This document shows, piece after piece, positions 25,221 to 37,472 of a DNA stretch of 48,908 bases; the first letter of the stretch is position 1, and each line of letters starts with the position of its first letter. The translations under genes were made by a program, and so were the position numbers. The DNA is from Mesorhizobium muleiense. GTDB taxonomy: Bacteria > Pseudomonadota > Alphaproteobacteria > Rhizobiales > Rhizobiaceae. The notes beneath the pieces were generated by a model. The model saw only the letters and a list, made by a program, of their open reading frames with translations, did no database searches and was not told where the DNA came from. Location: assembly GCF_900099905.1 (NCBI RefSeq), contig NZ_FNEE01000001.1, positions 1 through 48,908 on the forward strand, written 5' to 3'.

Positions 25221-27434
25221 ATGAGGAAGCCGCGCGCGACCGCTGCGACAAGCGGGCCGGATGGACTGGCGTCAGCCGGTGATGTTGCGGCAATTGTCGC
25301 CGGCACGCATGGTGATCCTTTCGCTGTCCTCGGTGTGCACGAGGTCGACAAGGGCTTTGTCGCCCGCTGCTTCGTCCCTCATGCCGAGTTCGTCACTGCC
25401 TATACGCTGACCGGCAAGAACGCCGGCGAACTCTCCAGGCGCGACGAAGGCGGCTTCTTCGAGGGCAGCCTGTCGCTCAGAAAGCGTCAGCCGCTGCGCT
25501 ATCACGCGCGCAATGCCGGCGGTGACTGGTGGCTGACGGATCCCTATTCGTTCGGTCCGGTACTGGGTCCGCTGGACGACTATTACATCGCCGAAGGCTC
25601 GCACCTCAGGCTGTTCGACAAGCTCGGTGCGCATCTCATCGATCACGAGGGTGCATCCGGCGTGCATTTCGCCGTCTGGGCGCCCAATGCAAGGCGCGTT
25701 TCGGTGGTCGGCGACTTCAACGGATGGGACGGCCGCAGGCATACGATGCGCGTCCGCCGCGACACCGGGATCTGGGAGTTGTTCATCCCCGACATCGCCG
25801 CCGGACGGCCGTACAAATACGAGATCATCGGGCCCGATGGCGTGAGGCTGCCGCTGAAGGCCGATCCGTTCGCTTTCAAGTCCGAACTACGCCCGGCCAC
25901 CGCTTCGGTGACGGCGCTTCCGCCGGCGCATCAATGGGGTGACGAGGCGCACCGCAATTTCTGGCGCAACGCCGACGCCCGCCGCGAGGCGGTGTCGATC
26001 TATGAGGTTCATGCCGGCTCCTGGCAGCTTCACGACGACGGCAGCTTCCTGTCATGGGACGAGCTTGCCGACCGGCTGATCCCGTATGTCGTCGACACGG
26101 GTTTCACCCATATCGAATTCATGCCGATCTCCGAACATCCCTATGATCCGTCCTGGGGCTATCAGACGACGGGCCTCTACGCGCCGTCGGCCCGCTTCGG
26201 CGATCCGGACGGTTTTGCCCGGTTCGTCGACGGCGCCCACCGCGCCGGCATCGGCGTCATCCTGGACTGGGTGCCGGCGCATTTTCCAGTGGACGCGCAT
26301 GGACTGGCCAATTTCGACGGCACCGCGCTCTATGAGCATGCCGACCCGCGCAAGGGCTTCCATCCCGACTGGAACACCGCGATCTACAATTTCGGCCGGC
26401 GCGAGGTGGTCTCGTTCCTGGTCAACAATGCGCTGTTCTGGGCCGAAAAATACCATGTCGACGGTTTGCGCGTCGATGCCGTCGCCTCGATGCTCTACCT
26501 CGACTATTCGCGCAAGGCCGGCGAATGGATTCCCAACGAAAAAGGCGGGCGCGAAAACCTCGAGGCGGTCAGCTTCCTCCAGAGGATGAACAAGGAAGTC
26601 TATGGTCATCATCCGGGTGTGATGACGATCGCCGAGGAATCGACCTCATGGCCAAAAGTTTCGCAGCCGGTGCATGAGGGCGGGCTGGGATTCGGCTTCA
26701 AGTGGAACATGGGCTTCATGCACGACACGCTGGAGTATTTCTCCAAAGAGCCGATTTTCCGCAAGCATCACCACGGCGACATCACCTTCGGTCTGGTCTA
26801 CGCCTTCTCGGAGAATTTCGTGCTGCCGCTCTCCCATGACGAGGTCGTGCACGGCAAGGGGACGCTGCTTGGTAAGATGGCCGGCGACGACTGGCAGAAA
26901 TTCGCGACGCTGCGCGCCTACTACGCCTTTATGTGGGGCTACCCCGGCAAGAAGCTGTTGTTCATGGGGCAGGAATTCGCCCAGCGCCGCGAGTGGAGCG
27001 AGGCGCGCGCACTCGACTGGAACCTGCTCGATTTCCGGGCCCACCGCGGCGTCTGGCAGACGGTGCGCGATCTCAACTATCTCTACCGCTCACGGCCGGC
27101 GTTGCATGCGCGCGATTGCGAACCGGAGGGGTTTTCCTGGCTGATCGTCGACGACAGCGCCAACTCGGTCTTTGCCTGGCTGCGCAGCGCGCCGGGCGGA
27201 AACCCGATCGCCGTCATCTCCAATTTTACGCCGGTGCCGCGCGACAATTACCGCGTGCCGTTGCCAATGGCTGGAAGATGGCGCGAGATCATCAACACGG
27301 ACGCCTCCGACTACGGCGGTTCCGGCAAGGGCAATGACGGTGCCGTCGAGGCCCGGAAGGAAGCAGGAGGCATCTCGGCGACGATGCTGTTGCCGCCGCT
27401 GTCGACGATCATGCTCGAATTTGCTCCGGACTAG
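25221..27434 (+). CDS. glgB: 1,4-alpha-glucan branching enzyme
   Basis: A 737-residue GH13 branching enzyme. It has an N-terminal beta-sandwich, a CBM48 (HFAVWAPNARRVSVVGDFNGWDGR), the catalytic barrel and a C-terminal all-beta domain. The nucleophile lies in VDGLRVDAVASMLYLDYSR (about Asp419), the acid/base in MTIAEESTSWP (about Glu472), and the third acid in PLSHDEVVHGKG. A strong GGGGAGGG site precedes the ATG at 25221. It is followed 36 bp later by glgC in the same operon. Confidence 0.98.
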   Translation: MRKPRATAATSGPDGLASAGDVAAIVAGTHGDPFAVLGVHEVDKGFVARCFVPHAEFVTAYTLTGKNAGELSRRDEGGFFEGSLSLRKRQPLRYHARNAGGDWWLTDPYSFGPVLGPLDDYYIAEGSHLRLFDKLGAHLIDHEGASGVHFAVWAPNARRVSVVGDFNGWDGRRHTMRVRRDTGIWELFIPDIAAGRPYKYEIIGPDGVRLPLKADPFAFKSELRPATASVTALPPAHQWGDEAHRNFWRNADARREAVSIYEVHAGSWQLHDDGSFLSWDELADRLIPYVVDTGFTHIEFMPISEHPYDPSWGYQTTGLYAPSARFGDPDGFARFVDGAHRAGIGVILDWVPAHFPVDAHGLANFDGTALYEHADPRKGFHPDWNTAIYNFGRREVVSFLVNNALFWAEKYHVDGLRVDAVASMLYLDYSRKAGEWIPNEKGGRENLEAVSFLQRMNKEVYGHHPGVMTIAEESTSWPKVSQPVHEGGLGFGFKWNMGFMHDTLEYFSKEPIFRKHHHGDITFGLVYAFSENFVLPLSHDEVVHGKGTLLGKMAGDDWQKFATLRAYYAFMWGYPGKKLLFMGQEFAQRREWSEARALDWNLLDFRAHRGVWQTVRDLNYLYRSRPALHARDCEPEGFSWLIVDDSANSVFAWLRSAPGGNPIAVISNFTPVPRDNYRVPLPMAGRWREIINTDASDYGGSGKGNDGAVEARKEAGGISATMLLPPLSTIMLEFAPD

Positions 27435-27470
27435 GCGATGTCTCGCAGCGCGTAACTTGGGAGGATAAGA

Positions 27471-28739
27471 ATGGCAGAGATAAAACGGACCCAGCCGCTG
27501 GCGCGCGATGCCATGGCCTATGTTCTGGCCGGCGGCCGTGGCAGCCGCCTCAAGGAATTGACCGACCGGCGCGCCAAACCGGCGGTCTATTTCGGCGGCA
27601 AGACGCGCATCATCGATTTCGCGCTCTCCAATGCGCTCAATTCCGGTATTCGCCGCCTCGGCGTGGCCACCCAGTACAAGGCGCACTCGCTGATCCGCCA
27701 CCTGCAGCGCGGCTGGAACTTCCTTCGGCCCGAGCGCAACGAGAGCTTCGACATCCTGCCGGCCAGTCAGCGCGTATCGGAAACGCAATGGTATGAGGGC
27801 ACGGCCGATGCCGTCTACCAGAACATCGACATCATCGAGGCCTACGGGCCCGAATACATGGTCATCCTGGCCGGCGATCACGTCTACAAGATGGACTATG
27901 AGCTGATGCTTCGCCAGCATGTCGACGCCGGCGCCGACGTCACCGTCGGCTGCCTCGAAGTGCCGCGCATGGAGGCGACCGGTTTCGGCGTCATGCATGT
28001 CGACAAGAAGGACACCATCATCTCCTTCATCGAGAAGCCCGCCGATCCGCCCGGCATTCCCGACAAGCCGGATTTTGCCCTGGCCTCGATGGGCATCTAC
28101 GTGTTCAAGACCAAGTTCCTGATGGAGCAGCTGCGCCGCGACGCGGCCGAACCGGGCTCAAGCCGTGACTTCGGCAAGGACATCATCCCCTATGTCGTCG
28201 AGCACGGCAAGGCGATCGCCCATCGCTTCGCCAAATCCTGCGTGCGCTCGACCGCCGAGAACGAAGCCTACTGGCGCGATGTCGGGACCGTCGACGCCTA
28301 TTGGGAAGCCAATATCGACCTCACCGACATCACGCCCGAGCTCGATCTCTACGACCGCGACTGGCCGATCTGGACCTATGCCGAGCTGAAGCCGCCGGCG
28401 AAGTTCGTGCATGACGAGGATGGTCGCCGTGGCTCGGCGGTATCCTCGCTGGTCTCGGGCGATTGCATCGTCTCAGGCGCGTCGCTGAAGCGAAGCCTGA
28501 TCTTCACCGGTGCGCGCATCAACTCCTATTCGACGCTCGAGGACGTCGTCATGCTGCCCGACTGCCAGGTCGGCCGCAGCGCGAGATTGAAGCGCGTGGT
28601 GATCGATCATGGCGTCAGGATTCCCGAAGGGCTCGTGGTCGGCGAGGATCCCGTCCTCGACGCCAAGCGCTTCCGCGTTTCCGAAAAGGGCATCTGCCTC
28701 GTCACGCAGGCCATGATCGACAAACTGGGACTGTCGTGA
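27471..28739 (+). CDS. glgC: Glucose-1-phosphate adenylyltransferase
   Basis: A 422-residue ADP-glucose pyrophosphorylase that makes the donor for glycogen synthesis. The N-terminal allosteric and nucleotide motif is [28 protein letters not shown]. Substrate-site blocks include [26 protein letters not shown] and [11 protein letters not shown] left-handed beta-helix follows at the C-terminus ([27 protein letters not shown]). The GGGAGGATAAG ribosome site is well placed. Its TGA is directly followed by the glgA ATG. Confidence 0.98.
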   Translation: MAEIKRTQPLARDAMAYVLAGGRGSRLKELTDRRAKPAVYFGGKTRIIDFALSNALNSGIRRLGVATQYKAHSLIRHLQRGWNFLRPERNESFDILPASQRVSETQWYEGTADAVYQNIDIIEAYGPEYMVILAGDHVYKMDYELMLRQHVDAGADVTVGCLEVPRMEATGFGVMHVDKKDTIISFIEKPADPPGIPDKPDFALASMGIYVFKTKFLMEQLRRDAAEPGSSRDFGKDIIPYVVEHGKAIAHRFAKSCVRSTAENEAYWRDVGTVDAYWEANIDLTDITPELDLYDRDWPIWTYAELKPPAKFVHDEDGRRGSAVSSLVSGDCIVSGASLKRSLIFTGARINSYSTLEDVVMLPDCQVGRSARLKRVVIDHGVRIPEGLVVGEDPVLDAKRFRVSEKGICLVTQAMIDKLGLS

Positions 28740-30182
28740 ATGCAGGTCCTGTCGGTCACGCCCGAAATATTTCCTCTGATCAAGACTGGCGGGCTTGCCG
28801 ACGTGACCGGCGCATTACCGGTCGCGCTCGCCGGCAAGGGCGTGACGATGCGCACGCTTGTCCCCGGCTATCCCCAGATCATGGATGCCTTCAAGAAGAA
28901 AAAACCCGTTCACCACTATCCGCTGCTGCAAGGCGGCAAGGCGTCGGTCCATGCCGTCCAGATCGCCGGGCTCGACCTGTTCGTGCTCGACGCGCCGCAT
29001 CTGTTCGATCGCCCCGGCGGCCCCTATGGCAATGCCACCGGCGCCGACTGGCCGGACAATTGGCGGCGTTTCGCGGCCCTGAGCCAGGTTGGCGGCGACA
29101 TCGCCGGCGGCGCCGTCTCGGGCTACCAGCCCGACATCGTCCATGCCCATGACTGGCAATCGGCGATGACGCTGGCCTATATGCGCTACGGCAAGGCGGT
29201 CGGCACGCCGTCGATGATCACCGTCCACAATCTCGCTTTCCAGGGCCAGTTCGGCGCCGGCATCTTTGGCGAACTCGGTCTGCCGGCGGCGGCCATGGCG
29301 CTCGACGGCGTCGAATACTATGGCGGCGTCGGTTTCCTCAAGGCTGGCCTGCAGGCCGCCTGGGCCATCACCACAGTCAGCCCGACCTATGCGCAGGAGA
29401 TCCGCTCGCCGGAATTCGGCATGGGGCTCGATGGCCTCATCAACATGCGGTCCGTCGATCTCTATGGCATCGTCAACGGCATCGACACCGAGATATGGAA
29501 CCCTGAAACCGACAAGCATCTGGTCTCCAGCTACACGGCCAGGACATTGAAGGCGCGGCACCCCAACCGGACCGCCGTCGAGGATCGTTTCAACCTTGAC
29601 CGCGACGACAGTCCGATCGTCTGCGTGATCAGCCGGCTCACCTGGCAGAAGGGAATGGACATACTGGCAACGGTCGTCGACGGGATTGTTGCGAGGGGTG
29701 CCCGCCTGGCGATCCTGGGGTCCGGCGACGCCGGCCTCGAAGGCGCGCTGCTGGCCGCCGCCGCCCGCCATCGCGGTCGCATCGGCGTCGTCGTCGGTTA
29801 TGACGAGGCGCTTTCCCACACCATGCAGGGCGGCTGTGACGCAATCATCATCCCGTCGCGCTTCGAGCCTTGCGGACTGACGCAGCTTTACGGCCTGCGC
29901 TATGGCTGCGTGCCGGTCGTCGCCCGCACCGGCGGTCTTGCCGACACGATCATCGACGCCAATGAAGCGGCGATTTCGGCAGGTGTGGCGACCGGCTTCC
30001 AGTTCGCACCCGCCGATGCCGGCGCCTTGCTGCACGCCGTCCGCCGGCTGGTCGCGGCGCACGCCAACCCTGCGATCTGGACGTCGATGCAGCGGCAAGG
30101 CATGAAGGCCGATGTCTCGTGGGATAAAAGCGCAGAAAAATACCTCGAACTCTATCGCTTGCTGCTTTCGAAAAGGGCTTGA
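28740..30182 (+). CDS. glgA: Glycogen synthase
   Basis: A 480-residue GT5 enzyme that adds glucose from ADP-glucose to glycogen. The donor-binding [13 protein letters not shown] lies at residues 15-27. The acceptor-domain [15 protein letters not shown] and the C-terminal [31 protein letters not shown], with its catalytic Glu region, are conserved. Length is normal. It starts with no gap after glgC and is followed by pgm after three bases, so translation of glgC, glgA and pgm is probably coupled. Confidence 0.98.
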   Translation: MQVLSVTPEIFPLIKTGGLADVTGALPVALAGKGVTMRTLVPGYPQIMDAFKKKKPVHHYPLLQGGKASVHAVQIAGLDLFVLDAPHLFDRPGGPYGNATGADWPDNWRRFAALSQVGGDIAGGAVSGYQPDIVHAHDWQSAMTLAYMRYGKAVGTPSMITVHNLAFQGQFGAGIFGELGLPAAAMALDGVEYYGGVGFLKAGLQAAWAITTVSPTYAQEIRSPEFGMGLDGLINMRSVDLYGIVNGIDTEIWNPETDKHLVSSYTARTLKARHPNRTAVEDRFNLDRDDSPIVCVISRLTWQKGMDILATVVDGIVARGARLAILGSGDAGLEGALLAAAARHRGRIGVVVGYDEALSHTMQGGCDAIIIPSRFEPCGLTQLYGLRYGCVPVVARTGGLADTIIDANEAAISAGVATGFQFAPADAGALLHAVRRLVAAHANPAIWTSMQRQGMKADVSWDKSAEKYLELYRLLLSKRA

Positions 30183-31814
<1,632 letters not shown>

Positions 31815-31862
31815 GTTTGGTTGACAGCCGGCCGTCTGAGTTCGGCCTGCGTTGCGAGGCTC

Positions 31863-32033
31863 CCCCTTCTCCCCTTGTGGGAGAAAGTGGCCGAGCGAAG
31901 CTCGGTCGGATGAGGGGTGTTCCAGCTTGGCGCACACCTTTGCCCAAATCGCCCATGCCTCGTTTCTTCCAGCACCCCTCATCCGTCTCGGCGCTGCGCG
32001 CCAATCCACCTTCTCCCACAAGGGGAGAAGGGG
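31863..32033. repeat. RIME-type mosaic element as two inverted copies
   Basis: A block of about 58 bases (31863-31919) recurs inverted at 31973-32033. The match covers CCCCTTCTCCCCTTGTGGGA, GAGAA, and GGATGAGGGGTG at the far end. Each copy contains its own short palindromes, for example GGCCGAGCGAAGCTCGGTC. The composition fits the Rhizobium-specific intergenic mosaic elements (RIME). It nearly fills the gap between pgm and glgX, ending 16 bases before the glgX GTG. It may therefore influence termination, message stability or ribosome access. Confidence 0.8.
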
Positions 32034-32049
32034 TCGCTGAGGTCGCCGC

Positions 32050-34062
32050 GTGAGTCAGCTCGGTGCCACCGTCACCCGCGGCGGCATCCGCTTTGCCGCA
32101 TGGTCGTCCGCGGCCAGCCGGCTCTGGGTCTCGATCTTCGATGAGCAGGGAGAGGGGGAGATCGACCGGCTCGAACTCCAGCCGGAAGGCGAGGGCGTTC
32201 ACGCGCTTTTCGTCGCCGGCCTCGCCGCCGGCACCCGATACGGATTTCGCGCCGATGGCGATTATACGCCCGAGAACGGGCTTTGGTTCGATCCCGACAA
32301 GCTGCTGGTCGACCCCTATGCCGTCGAAATCGACAGGTCTTATGTCTATGACGTCAGGCTCGCCGCGCGCCGGGGCGAGGGCACGGACACTGCGCCGCTG
32401 CTGCCGAAGGCGATTACCGCCACCCTGCCGCGGCCGGTGCCCGTCTTGCCGCCGCTGTTCCAGCCCGGTGGCCTGATCTATGAAGTGCCGGTGCGCGCCT
32501 TCACCATGCTGCATCCGGACATCCCGAAGCACCAGCGCGGGACGGTTGCAGCCCTTGCCCACCCGGCTATCGTCGAGCACCTGAAAAAGCTCGGGGTCGG
32601 GGCGGTCGAACTAATGCCGGTGACGGCATCGATCGACGAGCGGCATTTGCCGCCGCTCGGGCTGCGCAATGCCTGGGGCTACAATCCCGTGACCTTCATG
32701 GCGCTCGACCCGCGCCTGGCGCCCGGCGGTCTCGCGGAATTGCGGCAGACGGTTGCCACGCTGCGTGAGGCCGGTATCGGCGTCATCCTCGATCTCGTCT
32801 TCAACCACACCGGCGAAAGCGACAGGCTTGGGCCGACGCTGTCGCTGCGCGGTCTCGACAGCCGCGCCTACTACCGGCATCGGCCGGACGGCAGCTTGAT
32901 CAACGACACCGGCACCGGCAACACCGTCGCTTGTGATCATCCGGTCGTCCGGGAAATGGTCCTCGACACGCTTCGTCACTTTGTCCGCCATGCCGGCGTC
33001 GATGGTTTCCGCTTCGACCTGGCGCCCATTCTGGGGCGGGTCGATGGCGCATTCGACGCCGCTGCGCCACTGCTCATGGCTATTCGGGATGATCTGCTCC
33101 TTGGCGACCGGGTGCTCATCGCCGAGCCATGGGATATCGGCCCGGACGGCTATCAGCTTGGCAATTTTCCGCCGCCCTTCCTCGAATGGAACGACAGATA
33201 TCGCGACGACATCCGCCGGTTCTGGCGCGGCCACAGCGGGATGGTCGGCGCGCTCGCCACCCGGCTTGCCGGCTCATCCGACGTGTTTGCCAAGCCAGGC
33301 CAGCAGACGAGCCGCAGCGTCAATTTCATCGCCGCGCATGACGGCATGACGCTGGCCGACATTGTTGCCTACGAGCACAAGCACAATGAGGCCAATGGCG
33401 AGCAGAACCGCGATGGCCACGATGACAATCTGTCCTGGAACAATGGCGTCGAGGGTGAGACCGGCGACCGGGCGATCGTTATGGCACGTTTCGATGACCG
33501 GTGTGCGCTGCTGGCCACGCTGTTTGCCTCACGCGGCACGATCATGCTGACCGCCGGAGACGAATTCGGCCGCACCCAGAAGGGCAACAACAACGCCTAT
33601 GCGCAGGACAACGAGATCACCTGGCTCGACTGGTCCGGGCGCGATCGGGCGCTGGAACAATACGCCGTTTTGCTCGCCGCGACGCGTCGTTGCGTGCCGG
33701 CGCTTTCCGACACGCGCTTCCTGACAGGAGAGCCGCCGCCCGGATCAGAGCAACCGGACGCGGTCTGGCTCACTGAAACCGCCACGCCGCTCGACGAGGC
33801 AGGCTGGCGCGATCCGGGGCGGCACCGCCTGGTCATGATGCTCGACAGCGATGATTGCCGCCTTGCCGCGGTCATCAATGGCGATCGCCGGGGGTGTATG
33901 TTCACGCTGCCGGAGCGCGACGGATTTCGCTGGCAGCCAGCCATCGAAGCATCGGACGGCGCAGCCGGAATTTCACGGCCGGTGCCGGGGCGAACGGTGA
34001 TTTTCATGATCGAACACGAAGCCGCGCAGGCTCAGATAAAGGAGAACCCGAGTGGCAAGTGA
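32050..34062 (+). CDS. glgX: Glycogen debranching enzyme
   Basis: A 670-residue GH13 enzyme that cleaves the alpha-1,6 links left on phosphorylase limit dextrin. An N-terminal CBM48-type region precedes the barrel. Catalytic residues are visible in DGFRFDLAPILGR (Asp323), VLIAEPWDIGPDGYQLGNFP (Glu359) and FIAAHDGMTLADIV (Asp431). The block NEANGEQNRDGHDDNLSWNNG is typical of GlgX. The proposed start is GTG 32050, placed almost against the RIME-type element; no good ribosome site is present there. It overlaps the next gene by 11 bases. With glgP it forms the degradative half of the operon. Confidence 0.95.
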   Translation: MSQLGATVTRGGIRFAAWSSAASRLWVSIFDEQGEGEIDRLELQPEGEGVHALFVAGLAAGTRYGFRADGDYTPENGLWFDPDKLLVDPYAVEIDRSYVYDVRLAARRGEGTDTAPLLPKAITATLPRPVPVLPPLFQPGGLIYEVPVRAFTMLHPDIPKHQRGTVAALAHPAIVEHLKKLGVGAVELMPVTASIDERHLPPLGLRNAWGYNPVTFMALDPRLAPGGLAELRQTVATLREAGIGVILDLVFNHTGESDRLGPTLSLRGLDSRAYYRHRPDGSLINDTGTGNTVACDHPVVREMVLDTLRHFVRHAGVDGFRFDLAPILGRVDGAFDAAAPLLMAIRDDLLLGDRVLIAEPWDIGPDGYQLGNFPPPFLEWNDRYRDDIRRFWRGHSGMVGALATRLAGSSDVFAKPGQQTSRSVNFIAAHDGMTLADIVAYEHKHNEANGEQNRDGHDDNLSWNNGVEGETGDRAIVMARFDDRCALLATLFASRGTIMLTAGDEFGRTQKGNNNAYAQDNEITWLDWSGRDRALEQYAVLLAATRRCVPALSDTRFLTGEPPPGSEQPDAVWLTETATPLDEAGWRDPGRHRLVMMLDSDDCRLAAVINGDRRGCMFTLPERDGFRWQPAIEASDGAAGISRPVPGRTVIFMIEHEAAQAQIKENPSGK

Positions 34063-35677
34063 CCACGCCGAGTGGTGGCGCGGCTGCGTCATCTACCAGA
34101 TCTACCCGCGCTCCTTTCAGGACACGACGGGGGACGGCAGTGGCGATCTGCGTGGTATCACATCGAGGCTGGCGCATGTCGCATCGCTTGGCGCTGACGC
34201 CGTCTGGCTATCACCGTTCTTCAAGTCGCCGATGGCCGATATGGGCTACGACGTATCCGACTATACAGCCGTCGATCCGATGTTTGGAACATCAGCGGAT
34301 TTCGATGCGGTGGTCGCCGAGGCGCACCGTCTCGGCCTGAAAGTCATTATCGACCAGGTCCTGTCGCATTCGTCCGACCGGCACGAATGGTTCGTCGAAA
34401 GCCGTACGAGCCGCGATAACCCCAGGGCGGACTGGTATGTCTGGGCCGATCCGAGGCCCGACGGCACCGCGCCCAACAACTGGCTGTCGGTCTTCGGCGG
34501 CCCCGCCTGGGAGTGGGACGCGACCCGCAGGCAGTATTACATGCACAATTTTCTCGCCTCGCAGCCGGACCTCAATTTCCACAATCCGGAGGTTCAGGAC
34601 GCCCTGCTGGAAACGGTGCGGTTTTGGCTGGAGCGCGGCGTCGACGGGTTTCGCCTCGATACCGTCAACTACTATGTCCATGACCGCTGGCTGCGCAGCA
34701 ACCCGCCCCTGGCGTCAAGCGTCGCAGGCACCAACACCGAAACCAATCCGTACCTCTATCAGGAGCATTTGTTTGACAAGACGCAGCCCGAAAACCTGGC
34801 TTTCCTCAAGCGGTTTCGGGCGCTGCTCGACGAATATGAGGGCCGCGTCGCTGTCGGCGAGGTCGGCGACGAAGCCCGTTCGTTGCAGACGCTCGCCGCC
34901 TACACCAGCGGCGGCGACAAGCTCGACATGTGCTACACATTCGACCTGCTCGGTCCGCAATTCTCGGCGGCGCATGTGCGTGGCTGCGTCGAAGCGTTCG
35001 AGAGTGCTGTCTCCGACGGCTGGGTCTGCTGGGCGTTTTCCAACCACGATGTCGTTCGCCATGTGACGCGATGGACAAGGCCCGGCGGCGACCCGGAAAG
35101 GACGGCGAAGTTCTCCATCGCGCTGCTGTCATGCCTGCGTGGATCGATCTGTCTCTATCAGGGTGAGGAACTCGGGCTGGAGGAGGCGGAATTGGCGTTC
35201 GAGGATCTGCGCGATCCTTACGGCATCCGCTTCTGGCCGGGGTTCAAGGGCAGGGATGGCTGCCGCACGCCGATGGTGTGGGAGAAGGGCGCCAACAATG
35301 CCGGCTTTTCAATCGGCAGGCCGTGGCTTCCAATCCCGGAAAGCCATCGCGCCCGCGCGGTCGATATCCAGAACGGCGAGGAAAAGTCAGTTCTGGCCAG
35401 CTATCGGGCGATGCTGGCGTTGCGCAGGCGGCATGCGGCGCTGGTACAAGGTTCGACCCGTTTTCTCGATGCCGAGGGCGAAGTGCTTGCCTTCATTCGC
35501 GAAGGCGGCGGCGAGAAGCTGCTGTGCGTTTTCAACTTCGCCGAGGACCCGGCCAACTGGCCGTTGCCGCAGGGTATCGATGTCGCGGAGACGATCGACC
35601 TTGGCGCTGGTGCCGCCTTGCAGGAAAAGATTCTGTCGCTGCCGCCGTTGGGCTGCTTTCTCGGACGGGCTGGCTGA
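34052..35677 (+). CDS. GH13 alpha-glucosidase (oligo-1,6-glucosidase / AglA type)
   Basis: A 541-residue cytoplasmic GH13 enzyme acting on short alpha-glucosides. The start WWRGCVIYQIYPRSFQDTTGDGSGDLRGI is the family hallmark. Catalytic residues are Asp203 in DGFRLDTVNYY, Glu270 in VAVGEVGDEA and Asp333 in FSNHDVVRH. I place the start at GTG 34052 because GGAG lies seven bases upstream, inside the end of glgX. The long overlap implies coupling to glgX, so it likely finishes the malto-oligosaccharides released by debranching. Trehalulose, sucrose or maltose use, as for rhizobial AglA, is the alternative. It converges with the TadG-like gene with only ten bases between stops. Confidence 0.92.
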   Translation: MASDHAEWWRGCVIYQIYPRSFQDTTGDGSGDLRGITSRLAHVASLGADAVWLSPFFKSPMADMGYDVSDYTAVDPMFGTSADFDAVVAEAHRLGLKVIIDQVLSHSSDRHEWFVESRTSRDNPRADWYVWADPRPDGTAPNNWLSVFGGPAWEWDATRRQYYMHNFLASQPDLNFHNPEVQDALLETVRFWLERGVDGFRLDTVNYYVHDRWLRSNPPLASSVAGTNTETNPYLYQEHLFDKTQPENLAFLKRFRALLDEYEGRVAVGEVGDEARSLQTLAAYTSGGDKLDMCYTFDLLGPQFSAAHVRGCVEAFESAVSDGWVCWAFSNHDVVRHVTRWTRPGGDPERTAKFSIALLSCLRGSICLYQGEELGLEEAELAFEDLRDPYGIRFWPGFKGRDGCRTPMVWEKGANNAGFSIGRPWLPIPESHRARAVDIQNGEEKSVLASYRAMLALRRRHAALVQGSTRFLDAEGEVLAFIREGGGEKLLCVFNFAEDPANWPLPQGIDVAETIDLGAGAALQEKILSLPPLGCFLGRAG

Positions 35678-35687
35678 TCTCTCCAAC

Positions 35688-37472
35688 TCACTGAACAAGC
35701 ACAGAGCGCCCGCAAGTCGCGCCCATGACCCGGACATCGGCCTCGCCGACGCGCACGCCCAGCGCCCCAAGCACGTTGTAAACCAATTCGTCGACCGGCG
35801 CCGTCACGCCGTTCAGCAGCGCCACCACTGCCGGCTTCACGGTTCCGAGCAAGGCGGTTACATCAAGCCCGAGGCCCAGCGCACTGACCGAAAGCGACAA
35901 ATTGTTGACCAGCGACGTGGTGAGAGATTGCGTCAGGTTCTTCGTCGAGGCGTTCTTTATCGTCTTGCTTGCGATGTCGGTGCTGTTGAAGGTCAAGATC
36001 GTCGGATCGTTGTTGGCGATCTCAACGGCTGCAGAACCATTCACGCCGATCAGATTGAGGGTGAGAAACAGAAGCTTCACGCTGACCTGCGCGATTTCGG
36101 CATTTTGAAACGACTGTGGGTTGCTGAAATCGGCGAAGGCGGAGGGGCTGTTATCGGCATCGCTGGCGCCAAGGTGCAGCGAGGCAAGGCCCGGACGTGC
36201 GGCAATGGTAACTTTCAAACTGTCGGGGTGCCCCGTCGGGCAGCTGATGTCGGTCAGTTTGGCTTCGGCAGAGGCCACCTCGACATGCAGCGGCAGTTTG
36301 ACGGCCAGCAGGCTGATGCCGCCACCGAGGTTCGCATTGCTGCCGCCGATGGACGCCACCAGCTTGATCCGCGTCTGCGCCGTACGCACCACAGCACCCT
36401 TCTCGCCGACTGTCAGCCATGGCGAGAATTGTGCAGGTTCGCCGATTGCAATCGCAAGCGTGGTGGAGGCAAGCCCCGGAATGGCGGCTCCGAGATTGAG
36501 CTCGACCTGCTTCGAGCCGTTGGCCAGTGCAGCAGCGGTGGTCAGCATGCCCATGGCGCTGGCGTCGACCGAAAAGCCGGGCGACTTTTGCCCGAGGCCC
36601 AACTGGCCCATTGATCCAAGATCGACAAGATGATTGAGCGGTATCTTGACCGTGTTGGTGGTCCTTGACGCGATTGTCTGCAAAGCCAGCTTGCTGGTGC
36701 TGCCAACGGGTGAAACATTAGCCATGGCGGTCGCTATCTCGCCCACCGTCGCCTTGGAAGCCAGCACCTCCGAATAGCTGACACCCGTCAGCTGCATCTC
36801 AACGGCAAGGGCATCGATGAACGAAAGCAGGTTCACGTCGGCAGCGATCAGAGCGTTGTAGTCCATGACGCTGAGCGCGATGTTGCCGCCCAGGAACTTG
36901 CTGAGAAGAGCGTTGAGGATGCCGCCATTGACGCTGAGAAGCCTGGACCCGACCGAGAACATCGCCTGCGGCGCTATGCTGGCCACGGCTTGGGTGCCGA
37001 TCACCGGCGTAGGGATAAGCGAACTCGCGAAATAGCGGGCAGGAACCTTTTTCAGCGTGACATGAACCGCGTTGTAGGGCGTTTTGCCGGCCTCGAAGCG
37101 CTTGTCGACGCCGAGCGACGACTCTGCTGAATATCGGCCGGGGGTGACCGACACGATAGTCTTTCCAAGGGCAGGGGTGATCGTCTGCCCTGCCTTCTGA
37201 ACAACGATACCCGGCATTCCGTTGTCGCCGAGCGTGGTCACCACCGCGGCGTCAATGTTGTTGATGTTGGAGGCGGCGGTGATTGCCGCCAGATCGACCA
37301 GCGACTGAGCCTCCCGGCGCTCCACATAGATCGAGCCTTCATCGATGGCGAAGGCGGCCAGCGCCAGCGCGAACGGTGCGCACAGCGCCGTCATGACGGC
37401 GAAGTTCGCCGTCAGGTCGCCAAGCATCGAGCGGGCGACCCGGCCGATCCTGCCCGCCAAAGTTTGCGACAT
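35688..37472 (-). CDS. TadG-like pilus-associated membrane protein
   Basis: A 594-residue protein with an N-terminal Tad_N/pseudopilin-type segment (DLTANFAVMTALCAPFALALAAFAIDEGSIYVERREAQSLVDLAAITAAS) and a long extracytoplasmic region. The remainder is rich in Ser, Ala, Asn and short strands. It looks repetitive and low in cysteine, with single cysteines near the middle and one in the last ten residues. No von Willebrand MIDAS motif (DxSxS) was found, so it belongs to the TadG variants without that domain. Its ATG follows directly on the TadE-like stop (TGA then ATG), so the two are one operon. Confidence 0.75.
   Translation of the reverse strand: MSQTLAGRIGRVARSMLGDLTANFAVMTALCAPFALALAAFAIDEGSIYVERREAQSLVDLAAITAASNINNIDAAVVTTLGDNGMPGIVVQKAGQTITPALGKTIVSVTPGRYSAESSLGVDKRFEAGKTPYNAVHVTLKKVPARYFASSLIPTPVIGTQAVASIAPQAMFSVGSRLLSVNGGILNALLSKFLGGNIALSVMDYNALIAADVNLLSFIDALAVEMQLTGVSYSEVLASKATVGEIATAMANVSPVGSTSKLALQTIASRTTNTVKIPLNHLVDLGSMGQLGLGQKSPGFSVDASAMGMLTTAAALANGSKQVELNLGAAIPGLASTTLAIAIGEPAQFSPWLTVGEKGAVVRTAQTRIKLVASIGGSNANLGGGISLLAVKLPLHVEVASAEAKLTDISCPTGHPDSLKVTIAARPGLASLHLGASDADNSPSAFADFSNPQSFQNAEIAQVSVKLLFLTLNLIGVNGSAAVEIANNDPTILTFNSTDIASKTIKNASTKNLTQSLTTSLVNNLSLSVSALGLGLDVTALLGTVKPAVVALLNGVTAPVDELVYNVLGALGVRVGEADVRVMGATCGRSVLVQ

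Noticed and set aside
31863..32033. Possible CRISPR or small RNA locus
   Set aside because: The two repeats are inverted and not regularly spaced; they fit a RIME-type element better.
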